Made by a program: the position numbers and the translations under genes
Part shown: positions 26,336 through 37,049 of the stretch, piece by piece
Numbering within the stretch: position 1 is the stretch's first letter
Layout: each line of letters starts with the position of its first letter
Notes under the pieces: generated by a model
What the model was told of the DNA's origin: nothing
Databases searched by the model: none
Seen by the model: the letters and a program-made list of their open reading frames with translations, nothing else
Assembly: GCF_050948215.1 (NCBI RefSeq)
Contig: NC_135151.1
Span: 8,782,220-8,846,219 of the forward strand
Length of the DNA: 64,000 bases
Reading direction: 5' to 3'
From: Halictus rubicundus
Taxonomy: Eukaryota > Arthropoda > Insecta > Hymenoptera > Halictidae

Positions 26336-26795
26336 GATTTAACTTCAGTTTGGCAACCCAGAAATTTTTCACTCTTTCTCATATAATCCCGTAGATTTTG
26401 ACGAGAAAATGACAAAAATCCAAGCTTTAATCCTAGGAGATCGGTAATTCAAAAGTTATGCGTGTACAAAGTTGAGCGATTTTCGGCGTTTTTGACTGAC
26501 AAGGGCGCCGCCATATTGATACGTACTCAGATATTACCAGACATCACCGTGTGCTTGTGCTGCCACCTAGCGGTTCAGCTCGTTAGACGACGCACGACAC
26601 TGAGCACCTACCTAACATGGCGGCGGCCTTAGGTGTGAAAAACGCTTGAAATCGCTCAACTTTAAACACGTGTAACTTTTGAACCAATGAATTCCTAGTA
26701 TTAAAACTTGGGCTTTGCATATTCTCGACATAATCTACAGAATTATGTAATAAAAAAAATTAATAATTTCTGGGTTGCCAAGGTGAAGTTTAACC
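26336..26795. repeat. hAT-like long-TIR repeat, copy 3
   Basis: Left arm has GGCAACCCAGAAATTTTTCA and TTGACGAGAAAATG; right arm has CATGGCGGCGGCC, AACCAATGAATTCC and GGGTTGCCAAGGTGAAG. The flanking octamers GCGCAGTT and ATGCAGTT agree at six of eight positions. The centre contains CCACCTAGCGG and CTCGTTAGACGACGCACGAC, shared with copy 8. Lies in the intron just after the TM1 exon. Confidence 0.9.
26559..26573 (-). promoter_or_regulatory. CTCF-like motif inside repeat copy 3
   Basis: On the minus strand reads CCGCTAGGTGGCAGC. It fits the animal CTCF consensus (CC-R-S-Y-AG-R-K-GGC-R-S) at every core position. Motif match only; binding is unknown, and the motif is common by chance in a large genome. 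Confidence 0.3.
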
Positions 26796-28225
26796 ATGCA
26801 GTTATTGTAAAAACTTACGTTGCTAGAGAGATCGTGTCTAGTTAACAATCTAAAAGGAAACGTGACCTTCATGGATTTTTTTACAACAATTGATGGACTT
26901 CATCTTTTCAGGGTTACGTTATTTAAAAGTATATACATCGCTTTTAGTCATTTGTTTGGGGCAAGATCTTTAAAAATGTCAGAGTAGCAGCCTCTCTTCC
27001 AGAAGTTATTTCCCTGAAGACTCTGCAGGATGAACTCATTTTCTTGAAGCTACATCGTCTGAAGTAAAAGAATTCATGAAAATTCTGCTAATACGTATCT
27101 TATCTAGTAAATGGAGATGTTTCTTTGTCAAAAATTTGGAAACCGTGCTCTCTGTGCAGCGTCTTTGAAAAAACATCTTTTGGGAAAGAGGCTTAACATT
27201 TCCTAAACTGGGGCTGCAAAAAAAATTACTACAAGATGAACAACATGCATTCTTTTAAAAGAGGTACTCGTTTAAAAAGGAAAGTCCATTAAATGTTTTA
27301 GAAGAAATTCCTAAACACCACCCTTTTCAGATTGTTAAGTAAGCATAGCCCCTTAAAGGATCTTATCTAACTTCTATTGCACAACAATGCTCACAAGTTA
27401 TCAGAATTACTATCAGAAATTCGTAGAGGTATTCACAATGAAATAGTAAATATTAGTTCTTCTATACTTCCTCCATTTTCGAAGCTAGAATTGTGTTTCA
27501 ATGTGAAAGGTCGTCGTTTCAATCAAAATGCAATCATTCATTATCTTCAGGGATCTATAATCTTCAGAGTGATTAAACAAAAAGGGACCTCGTTACATGG
27601 TCATAACGCATGATATAATTATTACGAAGTACTTAAAGGACAACTCACTTTATAAGAAAATTCATTACGAGACGTGACAATTGTAATTACTAGACTGTGA
27701 AGATTGTGTGCACTTGCAAAATATAAATATCTGAAAAAATAACAAAAGGAAGATTTCAATTAACCCTCATGATATGAGGAACATACTATGTTCGTCACAG
27801 TGAAAACTTGTAAAATGTGCTTTGAAAATAATGATCTCTAAAGTATGATGTTGTAAGTAAAACATAATTTGTTGATTTAAGGATCTTTCAGACGACTATT
27901 GGGTTGTCTCAAAAGTTTGTTTCGTTTATCTAGTTTTTTTAAGAAAGCAAATTCCGTTTAAACAAAAACGAATCGTTAAGGAACAGATGATCACGTTGAT
28001 TGTATATGCTCCCGCGATTTAGCAATATTTACCCTCCGTTAGTGTCGGCAAGTGCTACACAAACGGTTAGCTTTTTCCTCTCCTCCTTTTCCCCTTCCAC
28101 TATCCCATTCCACCACCATGAGCACACTCCAATGTGTGGTGTGGAATGGAAATGTTCGCCCCATTCAATCTCCGTCGCTCACGGGCAACGTGTCACATAT
28201 TAGTCAGGTCACCAGAGGGGGAGTA

Positions 28226-28382
28226 CAGTAAATTCTCGATATATGTCAACAACACGGCGTTACACTCCTCGGCGTCCCAGGCTTCCCGAGCTTCATGGCC
28301 CCTCACGGGGTATACCCTGCAGTGGTGGGGATAATTCCGCGACATTTATCATCCATGTCTTGGCGACATATATGTGACACTG
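28226..28382. mobile_element. ATATATGTC family, copy 3
   Basis: Left end CAGTAAATTCTCGATATATG and right end GACATATATGTGACACTG are partly inverted. It holds GCAGTGGTGGGGATAATTCC and GCGACATTTATCATCC, as in copies 1 and 2. Nested in the mariner-like element. Confidence 0.65.
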
Positions 28383-28396
28383 CCCTCCGTATCCTA

Positions 28397-28721
28397 TACC
28401 GGAGTCATTCGTGACTTGTCGCGGTAGTGGTGGGGATAAACTGGAGCGACCGTCAATATGTACAATTTTATTCCGATATAGGACGACGCTTTTTATTTCG
28501 AAATAAGAAAATCAGCACAGAGAATAAGCACATACTCCGTATTCACTCTCGGCCCACTCGAGAACAAAGTCAAACCGCATAGGTACCCTCATTCGAAATA
28601 GGACGAAAGCCGGTCCTGAGCCATCGCCTTATTTCGGAATAAAACTGTATTATTGAAATATCGTTGTGGGTCAGAAATGACTCCGGCACAGGCCTAGAAC
28701 TCGCAGGAGTGCGAGGGTTAA
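28397..28721. mobile_element. piggyBac-like MITE remnant
   Basis: Right terminus GCGAGGGTTAA with TTAA at 28718-28721. Inverted pairs are CCGGAGTCATTCGTGAC (28403) with GTCAGAAATGACTCCGG, and TTTTATTCCGATATAGGACG (28466) with CTTATTTCGGAATAAAA. The left terminus is missing and abuts the ATATATGTC copy. Noncoding. Confidence 0.55.
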
Positions 28722-29970
28722 ACGTACACACTGCGACAGAAGCTTTTGGGACAACCTAATATTTTTTAGAGAACGTGTGAGGATCAATTTAGTCATTAGA
28801 TAATAAAGTGAAATATTATTCTGTAAGTTCACGTATAGTGTACAAGGATTTTTGCAGTCTATTAACTACTGGTGCTCGCGTCAACACTCACGAATGGAGC
28901 GGTCAACGGTACAATATGTTCATCAATTTTCGTCCACCGGAGGTTCTGAGAGTTATATCACGAATTCTCTCCGCGGCGGTACGATATCTCGTGATTCTAG
29001 AATTTTCGTGATTGTACCACTATCTCCGGTGCATCCCGTCGACATGTCTCGGGAATAGGAGACGCGCGTAAACAGGAAAACTCAGTGAGTTGCATTCGTA
29101 TTCCTTGCACGGCGTGCATCGATACCCGGCATACATCCGGCGTCATGGATTCACTCCAATAAGGGGAATGTGCCTCCTCCTCTTTTTGTATAGAAGATTA
29201 CGATGATTTTAAGTGCCATCTTACACGCTGTCAGCTGTACAAATAAATTGGTAGCCCTCGCAATCAATTAGCAGCAACCTTATTTTAAATCCAAACCTTT
29301 TATCCGCCGAATGAAAGATTCAGTAATTTATTTATAAGGCGGAGTAAATGTGCAGAAAGCGATAGTGATTATTTTCGAAAATAATGGTGATATATAATGG
29401 TGGTAATAATGGTGAATTCGCGGAGGGAGGGCTGCGAATTAATTTGTACACAGTTAAAACGAGCCGATGGTATGAAGCAACGTGCGGAACGATGCACAAT
29501 TGATTTTGAGAAGAGGACTTCTGATAGAAAAATAAATAATGTAGTACTTACTTTCCGTACAACGACCGCCGTTTTGCAGGAGATTCATTTAGAAAATGGA
29601 GAATGTGGTACTTTGTGAAATTATATCAGAATAGAATTTTTAAAGGTCTAGAATGTGATAATAAGGATCCTGCAAAACAATTAGATCTCGATTGTTACAT
29701 TCTGAAATTCTTTCAATCATGTCAGACAGTTTGAAGACAATGTTAACTGTGCATTTGTAGTAGCGTGGTTGCTTCGTACTTTGAATAACGTTATAGACGA
29801 ATTTATTGATAAATAGTAAGAAGCATACAAGAAGAGAAGACTGGGCCTATTTACAAAAAATCATTGTAGTTAAGTATATACTGCCGTTCATAAGTATTAG
29901 GATCTTTGGAAAGTACTCAATATTTAATAGCTAGGCATTAGAAAATAAACATACATCTTTCTTTCACCTA

Positions 29971-30640
29971 TACAGGGCGAGTCCCCTAACGTTTGCACCT
30001 CAAATATCTTTGTTGTTTTTAATGACACGTCAAATGTCTTAAGAACAAGGTGAATCGTTCATTGGGGCTTACACGATGACATGAAAATATATGTTTCTGT
30101 TATTTTTTTTTTTGGAAATATCAGTCACCTTCATTTTTTTTAACGGGATCACCCCTTTTTAAACACTTACGATGACAGTCCATATCATTAGGAAGTCTGT
30201 GACTATAATTACTCAAGGTCATTCAAGGTCACAGGCAGAGGAGACATAAAATTGAAAAATATTATTTTTGCTAAAACATAGCGTACAGATGAGTGCTCCG
30301 ACAACATTTGAAGATATGCATCTGCGTGTCATTACAACATGTACGAGTATCACCTCGGATGTACATGACAAAGTTCGATATTCCTTCAGAGCCCGTTTAT
30401 AAAAATGTATCGATGTAAACAGCCATTATTTCGAACATTTATGAAATACAGGTATTCTGCTCCTACATTTTAAATCTTATGCGTTTCCTCTGCGTATGAC
30501 CCTCAATGACCTTCAGTAATTATAGTCACCGAATTCCTAATAAAAGGAACAATCATCGTAGGTGTTTAGAAGGGGGTGGTCCCGTTTAAAAAAATGGAAG
30601 TGACCTTGTGACCTCTAAAAAAAAGAACATAATTCAATTG
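29971..30640. mobile_element. Foldback element enclosing a transposase remnant
   Basis: Begins TACAGGGCGAGTCCCC. A left arm at about 30121-30242 (with ATTACTCAAGGTCATTCAAG) pairs with a right arm at about 30489-30606 (with CAATGACCTTCAGTAATTAT). The region between the arms encodes the decayed C-terminus of a transposase (30292-30444). No matching right terminus was found beyond 30640, so the end is approximate. Confidence 0.65.
30292..30444 (+). pseudogene. C-terminal remnant of a Tc1/mariner-group transposase
   Basis: Reads SAPTTFEDMHLRVITTC, TSITSDVHDKVRYSFRARL, a stop at 30400-30402, then KCIDVNSHYFEHL and a stop at 30442. The pattern R-x-SF-x-x-R-x-x-x-C-I-x-V-N-x-x-x-FEHL is the familiar last segment of several insect IS630/Tc1/mariner-group transposases. 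It is broken by one internal stop and lacks the catalytic part. It sits between the two arms of the foldback element. Confidence 0.6.
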
Positions 30641-31571
30641 TCTGAAAATAATAATTCAGAACATAAACAGTAAATTATAATACATTGATTCCGACAGAGT
30701 ATAAGCAAAGATCAGTACTGAAACACTGAAGGCTAATTGCCCGTATACTATACGTGTAAGCAAATATTTTTCCTGGCACGGTACGAAAAAATTAGCAACA
30801 TGTAATAGATCAATTAAATATCAATCTCTTGTAAAACGAACGGATATCCTAAACTTCTGGACGGTGGTGTATGCTCACCTTTAAAGTAATCCTATCTGCA
30901 GAAAGACCTTCTGTTTGGTGGCCAGTTTCCGTTGTGTGACGTTCGATAAGGAAACGTGGTCGGCTCTCATCGAGAGGGTCACGTGGCTTCAATTTTGAAT
31001 AGTATCTATCCCGAAGCTCTCGCAGCCTTCGAAAATCTGTATACCGCACGCCACATTGTGCATTATACACACCGACGTAGCCAACTTTGATATATCTGAT
31101 GTATCCTTGACGGGGCTGGATCGATTCGCTCAAATACGCCTTCTGGGACGCGAGTCTGGATTTGTTGCTGCCAACGCGTGGACAGCGAATTAACCGTTCG
31201 CAATAACGCGTCGCTGCGTTCCAAATCGTTCCTTGGACCACATCCAAACGAACGTTTTCCATATTCTAGTAGAACCTCCGCGTTCAACGAACTCAAGATA
31301 AATCAAAATATCAGATGAAATGAGATAAATCAGAATTTTGCCATTTCAGATGGAGACTAGGTTCATCGAGTTCGTTTCACTTTGTCGATAGTGGGTGTGT
31401 AGGAGAGTTTCTTCTCTTTCGAAATTGTATAGTGTTGTATAATATATAGTAGCAGTTGAAAGGGATACGCAATTAAAATGACCTATGTGCAATCAAAAAG
31501 ATCAGATTGCACAATATCGTCAAGATCAATTCAAATTCGTCCACATTACACACAGCTGACCCAAGAATATA

Positions 31572-31705
31572 CAGTGAATTCGGGATATAGGTCGCCGAAG
31601 CCTCCACGATAAAGGTCGCGGAATTATCCCCATTACCGCGGGCTATAACCCGTGAGAGGCCAAGGCCGAGAGGTCTATGTTCTGCGCGGATCAAAGGATT
31701 CGCTG
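31572..31705. mobile_element. ATATATGTC family, copy 4 (inverted)
   Basis: Ends CAGTGAATTCGGGATATAGG and (reverse complement) CAGCGAATCCTTTG, flanked by TA on both sides. The core ATAAAGGTCGCGGAATTATC is the reverse complement of the core of copies 1-3. 134 bases, noncoding. Confidence 0.7.
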
Positions 31706-32320
31706 TATATGTCTCTTTGGAAGAAAGCAACAATTGGATTTAGAACAATCATCATACGCCTCTTCGTTGGATTAGATCGACTGTGCAATGATTGAATTTT
31801 CTTCGAAACAGGCACGATACAAATAATGGCCGAAGACTTAAGGGCGCATAAATCGCCCAAAATCAATTCGGAAAGGAATTCGCTAATGGAATTCGGTAAT
31901 AGAATTCGCCGAATCACTTCGCGACCCTTTATCTTCCATAAGTCACTTAATCACCGCAACGCAACGGTTAGCGCCTAGAACTTGCGAATTGCACGGACGA
32001 CGGGGTGGGAGGGGGGTGGGGGTTAGCATTGTTCTCTTTCCAACGAGTCCTTGAAAACTGGAGCCGGTTGGTAAGTTTTGGAACGTCGAAGCTGGATGCT
32101 GGTGTTCAGAAGTCGGGATCCAGGGTTAATTACACAAAGTCCCTGTCCTCGTCCAACTCACTTCTTCTTCGTCTTCGAGGACGCAAAGAAACTTCTCTCC
32201 CGAATAAACGGTCCGAGAGTTTCGTGTTTATCCGCGGCTACCAGCTCGTTCTCGTTTTCATTAGGGGTGTGCGGGTACGCGAAATTTCAAGTTGGAATCG
32301 AATTGAGGAATAGTGACCTA

Positions 32321-32605
32321 CAGTCGGTGAACAAAATGAAGTGGACACCCTTTAAGGACTAATAACTTTTTTAAAATAGAACCAAACGACTTGATATATT
32401 TTTCGAGATGTTAGAAGGATTAGTTTGCTAAGTGCCGTGTAAAAAAATTTTTTAAAATTGCTATTGCTCACAAAGGTCACGATTTTTTACTTCCTCATCT
32501 GTGCCCAGAATAAAACTTTAATGTACGCCATTTTTATTTTAACGCCAGTTCAATTTTTATAAAGTAGTTTTTGGAAGATGTCCAATTAATTTTGTCCATC
32601 GACTG
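32321..32605. mobile_element. Tc1-type MITE, copy 1
   Basis: Ends CAGTCGGTGAACAAAATGAA and (reverse complement) CAGTCGATGGACAAAATTAA, continuing GTGGACACC and TTGGACATC. TA flanks at 32319-32320 and 32606-32607. 285 bases, noncoding. The right terminus matches the one at about 39350-39376. Confidence 0.8.
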
Positions 32606-33423
32606 TACAAATGAGGGCACTTTTCGCTGCATTTGGGTCCCCCGAAATAGCTGTAATTTTTGTGCGAAATGATAAGTTATGTCAAAACGCGAATCGTTGC
32701 AAATTTTTAAGGTGAATTCACGATCAGATTTTGAGATATCACAGATTATAATATTAATGCGTCATATCACACTATAGAACGTCTTTTAGACCATTCTAGT
32801 AATGTTAAAAACTGTTTCCATGATCCTCCAATTTTTAGTAACGAATTTAAATAAGGATTTTAAAGTTCATAAAGATCGATATTTTCGTATTTACGAAACA
32901 TTGATTATAAATATTCGTAACATGCACAAACGTCATAGAATATTTATCGATAACATTTTCTCCCATTGTTCATGTTTCCCGACATTTTTGTGGTTCGCAA
33001 TATATTATACTCGCAATAGATTTATATTATCTGCATCTCGGTCCTTATGGAATGAATGAACAAATGCAATTTCATATTATGCAGAACAGCAAAAAGAGGA
33101 CATTTTTAAACCCAGAATAGATGCTTTGTATTATAGCAAATACGATATTTCAACTGAGAGTCCATTACTAGTGACAGCATATAAGCAATCCCGGTGCCGC
33201 GGAAAACAGTATCATATTTTCATACTTCTTAATACAGGTAAAGCCGGAGGAGAAACAATTATATGTGGAATATTCTTGAACATGTGAAAATGATACTCGA
33301 ACTGTTGGCTGTTGCGGCCATATTATGACAATTGTATGGTATCTCGAATATGGTCAATATCGTGGGATACAGGTACCAAACCAAGGAATATGTAGTATAT
33401 CTATAACACTACCTAGAAACTAA

Positions 33424-33624
33424 ATAGAGTTACCAAAATAGCCTAAAAGTCTGTACGTGTTAGGTTGATGGGTTAACGAACTTTAACCTGTGATATCCCA
33501 GAAACTAATTGTCAAATGAGCTTGAAAATTTGCACCGATTTATGTCTTCATACAAGCTATCATTTAGCACAAAAAAGTTCAAAAATTAGAGGAACACAGA
33601 GGAGCGAATTTTTGGATCACTCTT
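33424..33624. mobile_element. AAGAGTGACC family, copy 2 (decayed)
   Basis: GTTAACGAACTTTAACCTGT, CAGAAACTAATTGTCAA and TTTTTGGATCACTCTTT match copy 1 at 17218-17363. The left end is weak (AGAGTTACCAAAA), so the boundary is approximate. Confidence 0.65.
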
Positions 33625-35392
33625 TGCTCGGGATGGGGTGGGGATCCCAAAAGTTCATGAAATTTAGGTATCCGTGATTTCGGGTTTCCAAAATTGTAGT
33701 CGGATCGTGTCAAAATTTTCAATGTTCAGGTACCCGAAACTGCAGTCGGGTGGAATCAAGTTTGGAGATCCCAAAAATTTGTGATCACATGACCATGGCG
33801 CTTTTTGCATTTCAACTTTTCGGGTATTCGAACACTGCAAATTCCCGGGATTCTGACCCGAGGCTCCGGTACCCTCACACCCCTGGTTTTTGTGTTTCGG
33901 GCCAGAATTATCGACGTACCAAGCACACTATTTTAGCTCGCGATTTTCGATAAAACGTATAATCGAAAAACGACGGCCATATCTTCGAACAAGGCAGGTT
34001 CTAATGGGAACTGTCCTGCTCGAAACATTGACGTGAAGCCTAAACGACGAGTTCGCACACGAGGATAAATTTCACGCTCGGTTGGGTACAGGATGTTCCA
34101 AAATTGTTGGCCCGCAGTCCAATAATTATGTTTTACAAATAAAATGGATTGTCAACAATTATCGAAATGTTGACTATTGCATTAAATACGAAGATGTATT
34201 AACGTATTATAAAAATTGTTTCGGGTACAAGAGGTTAGAAAGTTTCTCCAAAAAATGACGAAGTGAATAATTTTATAAAATTCTAGAATAGAATTATATT
34301 TAATTTCAGTTGCCTGCAAAATGTGAACTCGCATACATTCATAGACTAAGGGCAATAGCTTCGAAAAACTGATTGGAAATTTTCCAATGAAAAACCAACT
34401 GCTTAAGCTTGGAATAGCAATGAAAAAGTATGGAAGATAACGTATGGTATGTACCTACGTATTTTACCTTTCCTGTTTATGTATGCAGAGTAGAGATGGC
34501 AAGTGCTCTCTGAAGGACCATGCACGGTCTATTCATTATCTTTAGCACTCCTGAAAGCCATCGCGAGGAAAACTAAAGAGGTTATGGGATGTTTTTGAAC
34601 CCATACTTCCATTACACATTAATCTTGAAACAATTGTTTTTTTACACAGTCGTACAACTAAACTTTGTGTAGTTGTAGATTGAAGTGTCATAATCATAGC
34701 AAATTTATTTATAAAGAAATTCATTCTCTGTTCTCGTTGGTCTACAAAAATTTATATCCGGAAACGAAAAATTTCTGATTTTTACAAAATCTTCATTTTT
34801 GCTAAATGTTTAGAAACAGAATAAATTTTTTCCATAAAGTATCATAGTCAAATGTTCGATTGTACTTCAAAATTTAAAAATGTTCCTGGTTAAATTATTG
34901 TGCGTTATAGCAATGGTAATTTATGATTATCACAATGATATGATTATGAATGTAATGTGAAACGATTTCAATTTATAATTTAAAAATATGTAAGAACTAA
35001 AAGCAAAATCAGGCAGCAATAAAAACGTAAGTTTCATATTAATATTGAAAGAATAGATGAAAGACCAGTGTGAATTTCTACATACCGGTTTTCTTTTGAT
35101 AATACATAAACAGATGCTTAATTATAGACTTAGAAGCAAGCAATTTCTTACATGACCCGTTTAACTACTGACAGTAAACTACTATTTCCCAAGCTTGGAG
35201 ATCTTCCAACTATTTTATGCTCTACTTGTTCAAATGCAAATGAGAGTTTAATGCAATCTATAATACAAAAACAGAATATTCGAACAACCAAATCGTTCTA
35301 CGAATACGTTTAATTAAAATTTCCACTGTATATTTCACATAAACTTACCTCTTTTTCCATCAAAAAACAAAAATCGTATCGCGCAGCGACAT

Positions 35393-36243
35393 TTTTGGAA
35401 CAGCCTGTACATCGATTACCGGGGGTGGTTGAACTCGTTTATCGACGTAATATGTGTCTGTCGTTGTTTATTATTATCACCGTCTTTGGCGGGGTATTCT
35501 GGTTTTCCATTTTCAAAAAATCGATTTTTCTTTTCTTTACATTTCCCTTAAGTACAAGTGTGGTAGAATATGCGTGCAAAAGGATTTGTTCGAATAAGCA
35601 AAATTAACGTAGTTATAGACATTTGACGAATGCAGCTTACGTTGCGCGATACCGATGGTTGATAATGTTTAAACGCATTTTTCTCGAAACAACTTATTTT
35701 GAAACGGTTGCCACGGTATCTCAAGACCCAGTTCACCAATTTACTTGAAATTTTATCGCGCGAGCAAAAAATTTTTTAAATTCGTCAATCTTTTCATATT
35801 TTTTAAATAATCAAGATTTTCCATTTTTTTCTCGATTCGGGCCAAAGCTACATTCATACTGAATAATAAACAATTTTTTTGTTTTGAATTAGTAGAAAAA
35901 CCGAAGCCGTAGCAACCGTCGACCCATGTTTTTCAAAACATAATAGAAAAATATATAACTCGTGTAATTTTGATTATTATTACTTTAAAAAAAATTGCAC
36001 ATGTGCTTAGGATACCAATGAATATGTGTAAAAAATCGCAACTCAAAAGGTTCAATAGTTTTTCGGAGAAAAATTGGTCTTGAGAATCAGAATACCCCCT
36101 TAAGGGAGCATTGACTTCGATCTTCTTCTGGATATAAAATGCTGGTATGGGTATCGCGTGGCAACAATTTTGGAACACGCTGTAGATCGATGACTGGGGG
36201 TGGTTGAGCTAATTTATCGACGTAATCTGGATCTGTCATTCTT
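35393..36243. repeat. Direct repeats flanking a TATTCTGG element
   Basis: About 70 bases at 35393-35463 (GGAACAGCCTGTACATCGAT, GGGGGTGGTTGAACTCGTTT, ATCGACGTAAT) recur at 36168-36240 (GGAACACGCTGTAGATCGAT, GGGGGTGGTTGAGCTAATTT, ATCGACGTAAT). A second short word, ATCTTCTTCTGGATATAAAA at about 36120, recurs at about 36303. Suggests a tandemly repeated host unit into which copy 2 of the TATTCTGG element inserted. Confidence 0.7.
35491..36100. mobile_element. TATTCTGG foldback element, copy 2
   Basis: Ends GGGGTATTCTGGTTTT and (reverse complement) GGGGGTATTCTGATTC. Shares ATATGCGTGCAAAAGGATTT and AAATATATAACTCGTGTAAT with copy 1, but has about 350 more internal bases. Those include CACGGTATCTCAAGACC, which resembles a word at about 22105. 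Noncoding. Confidence 0.7.
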
Positions 36244-36653
36244 TAACATGAAATACTGCGGTATTATTGCCGTCGTTACGGGAGCCAATTCTCGATACTT
36301 CAATCTTCTTCTAGAAATGAAATGCTTCTCCGTCCGACATAGCTTATTTACGGCACGTTCATAATTATGGCGGTCTTATAGTGGAAGACGATGTACTTTC
36401 GACGTGCTCTCGGTGTTCCCTCGTTTCGAAGGCTTCTGACGTGGAGATAGTATCACGATTTCTCGTATAATCATCCACCGTTTAGTCGTCAGCGTGCATT
36501 TACTGGAAATGGACTTACAGGGTTACGAGTTCCAAGTTTCAAATGCCGGGAAGCTTTCCTGCTGATACTCTGGTAATGACTGGTTATTTGTGTTCATATT
36601 GGAAGATCGCATCATCAATTTTGATATATCTTCGCAGAACCGAGAAACTGTGC

Positions 36654-36665
36654 GGGGGGGGGGGG
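36654..36665. repeat. Mononucleotide G tract
   Basis: Twelve consecutive G on the + strand. Confidence 0.95.
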
Positions 36666-36903
36666 TCAATCTCGTTGTCGCCGCGCGACACCAATTCAAC
36701 ATTAAAGTCGTGCTGACTTAAATAGAACTTGAAAGAAGCTCGAAATGACTGAACGGAGCTGTGATCCGCGATTCTTGCGTTATTTTTACAACGAATTAGA
36801 GCGAATTAAGATCGCGTTCTCTATACGTCACTCTAACATAATACAAACCTACGGTTTTAGCAATGGAAACGTTGAAAGGATCGAAGCCACGTTCTATGTT
36901 ATT

Positions 36904-37049
36904 ACTAGACTGCGGGCATTTGCGTACCTCACAGAAACGATCAAATAAAATACAACATTGTCGAAGTGTTGGATGAATTTCGATTGATTGATATTTGTGA
37001 AAAAGAAAAATAAATTTTTAATCTTTTGTATAGAAATCCGCAGTCTAGT
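36904..37049. mobile_element. AGACTGC hairpin element, copy 3
   Basis: ACTAGACTGCGGGCATTTG at the left and (reverse complement) ACTAGACTGCGGATTTC at the right. About 146 bases, noncoding. A lone right-hand end, GATCCGCAGTCTAAC, also occurs at about 47230. Confidence 0.7.

Larger units (their letters stand above)
27899..28759. mobile_element. Non-autonomous mariner-like element carrying nested elements
   Basis: Ends TTGGGTTGTCTCAAAAGTTT and (reverse complement of right) TTAGGTTGTCCCAAAAGCTT, with TA at 27897-27898 and 28760-28761. These termini are typical of insect mariner elements. No transposase motif is present in the 861 bases. The interior includes an ATATATGTC element (28226-28382) and a piggyBac-like piece (28397-28721), so it is at least a three-layer composite. 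Confidence 0.75.

Noticed and set aside
26800..27620. Possible coding stretch with a 78-codon frame at 27377
   Set aside because: No recognisable motif; AT-rich with many stops around it.
30849..31296. Two overlapping minus-strand frames (137 and 77 codons)
   Set aside because: Different frames of the same bases, no domain recognised, no splice context seen.
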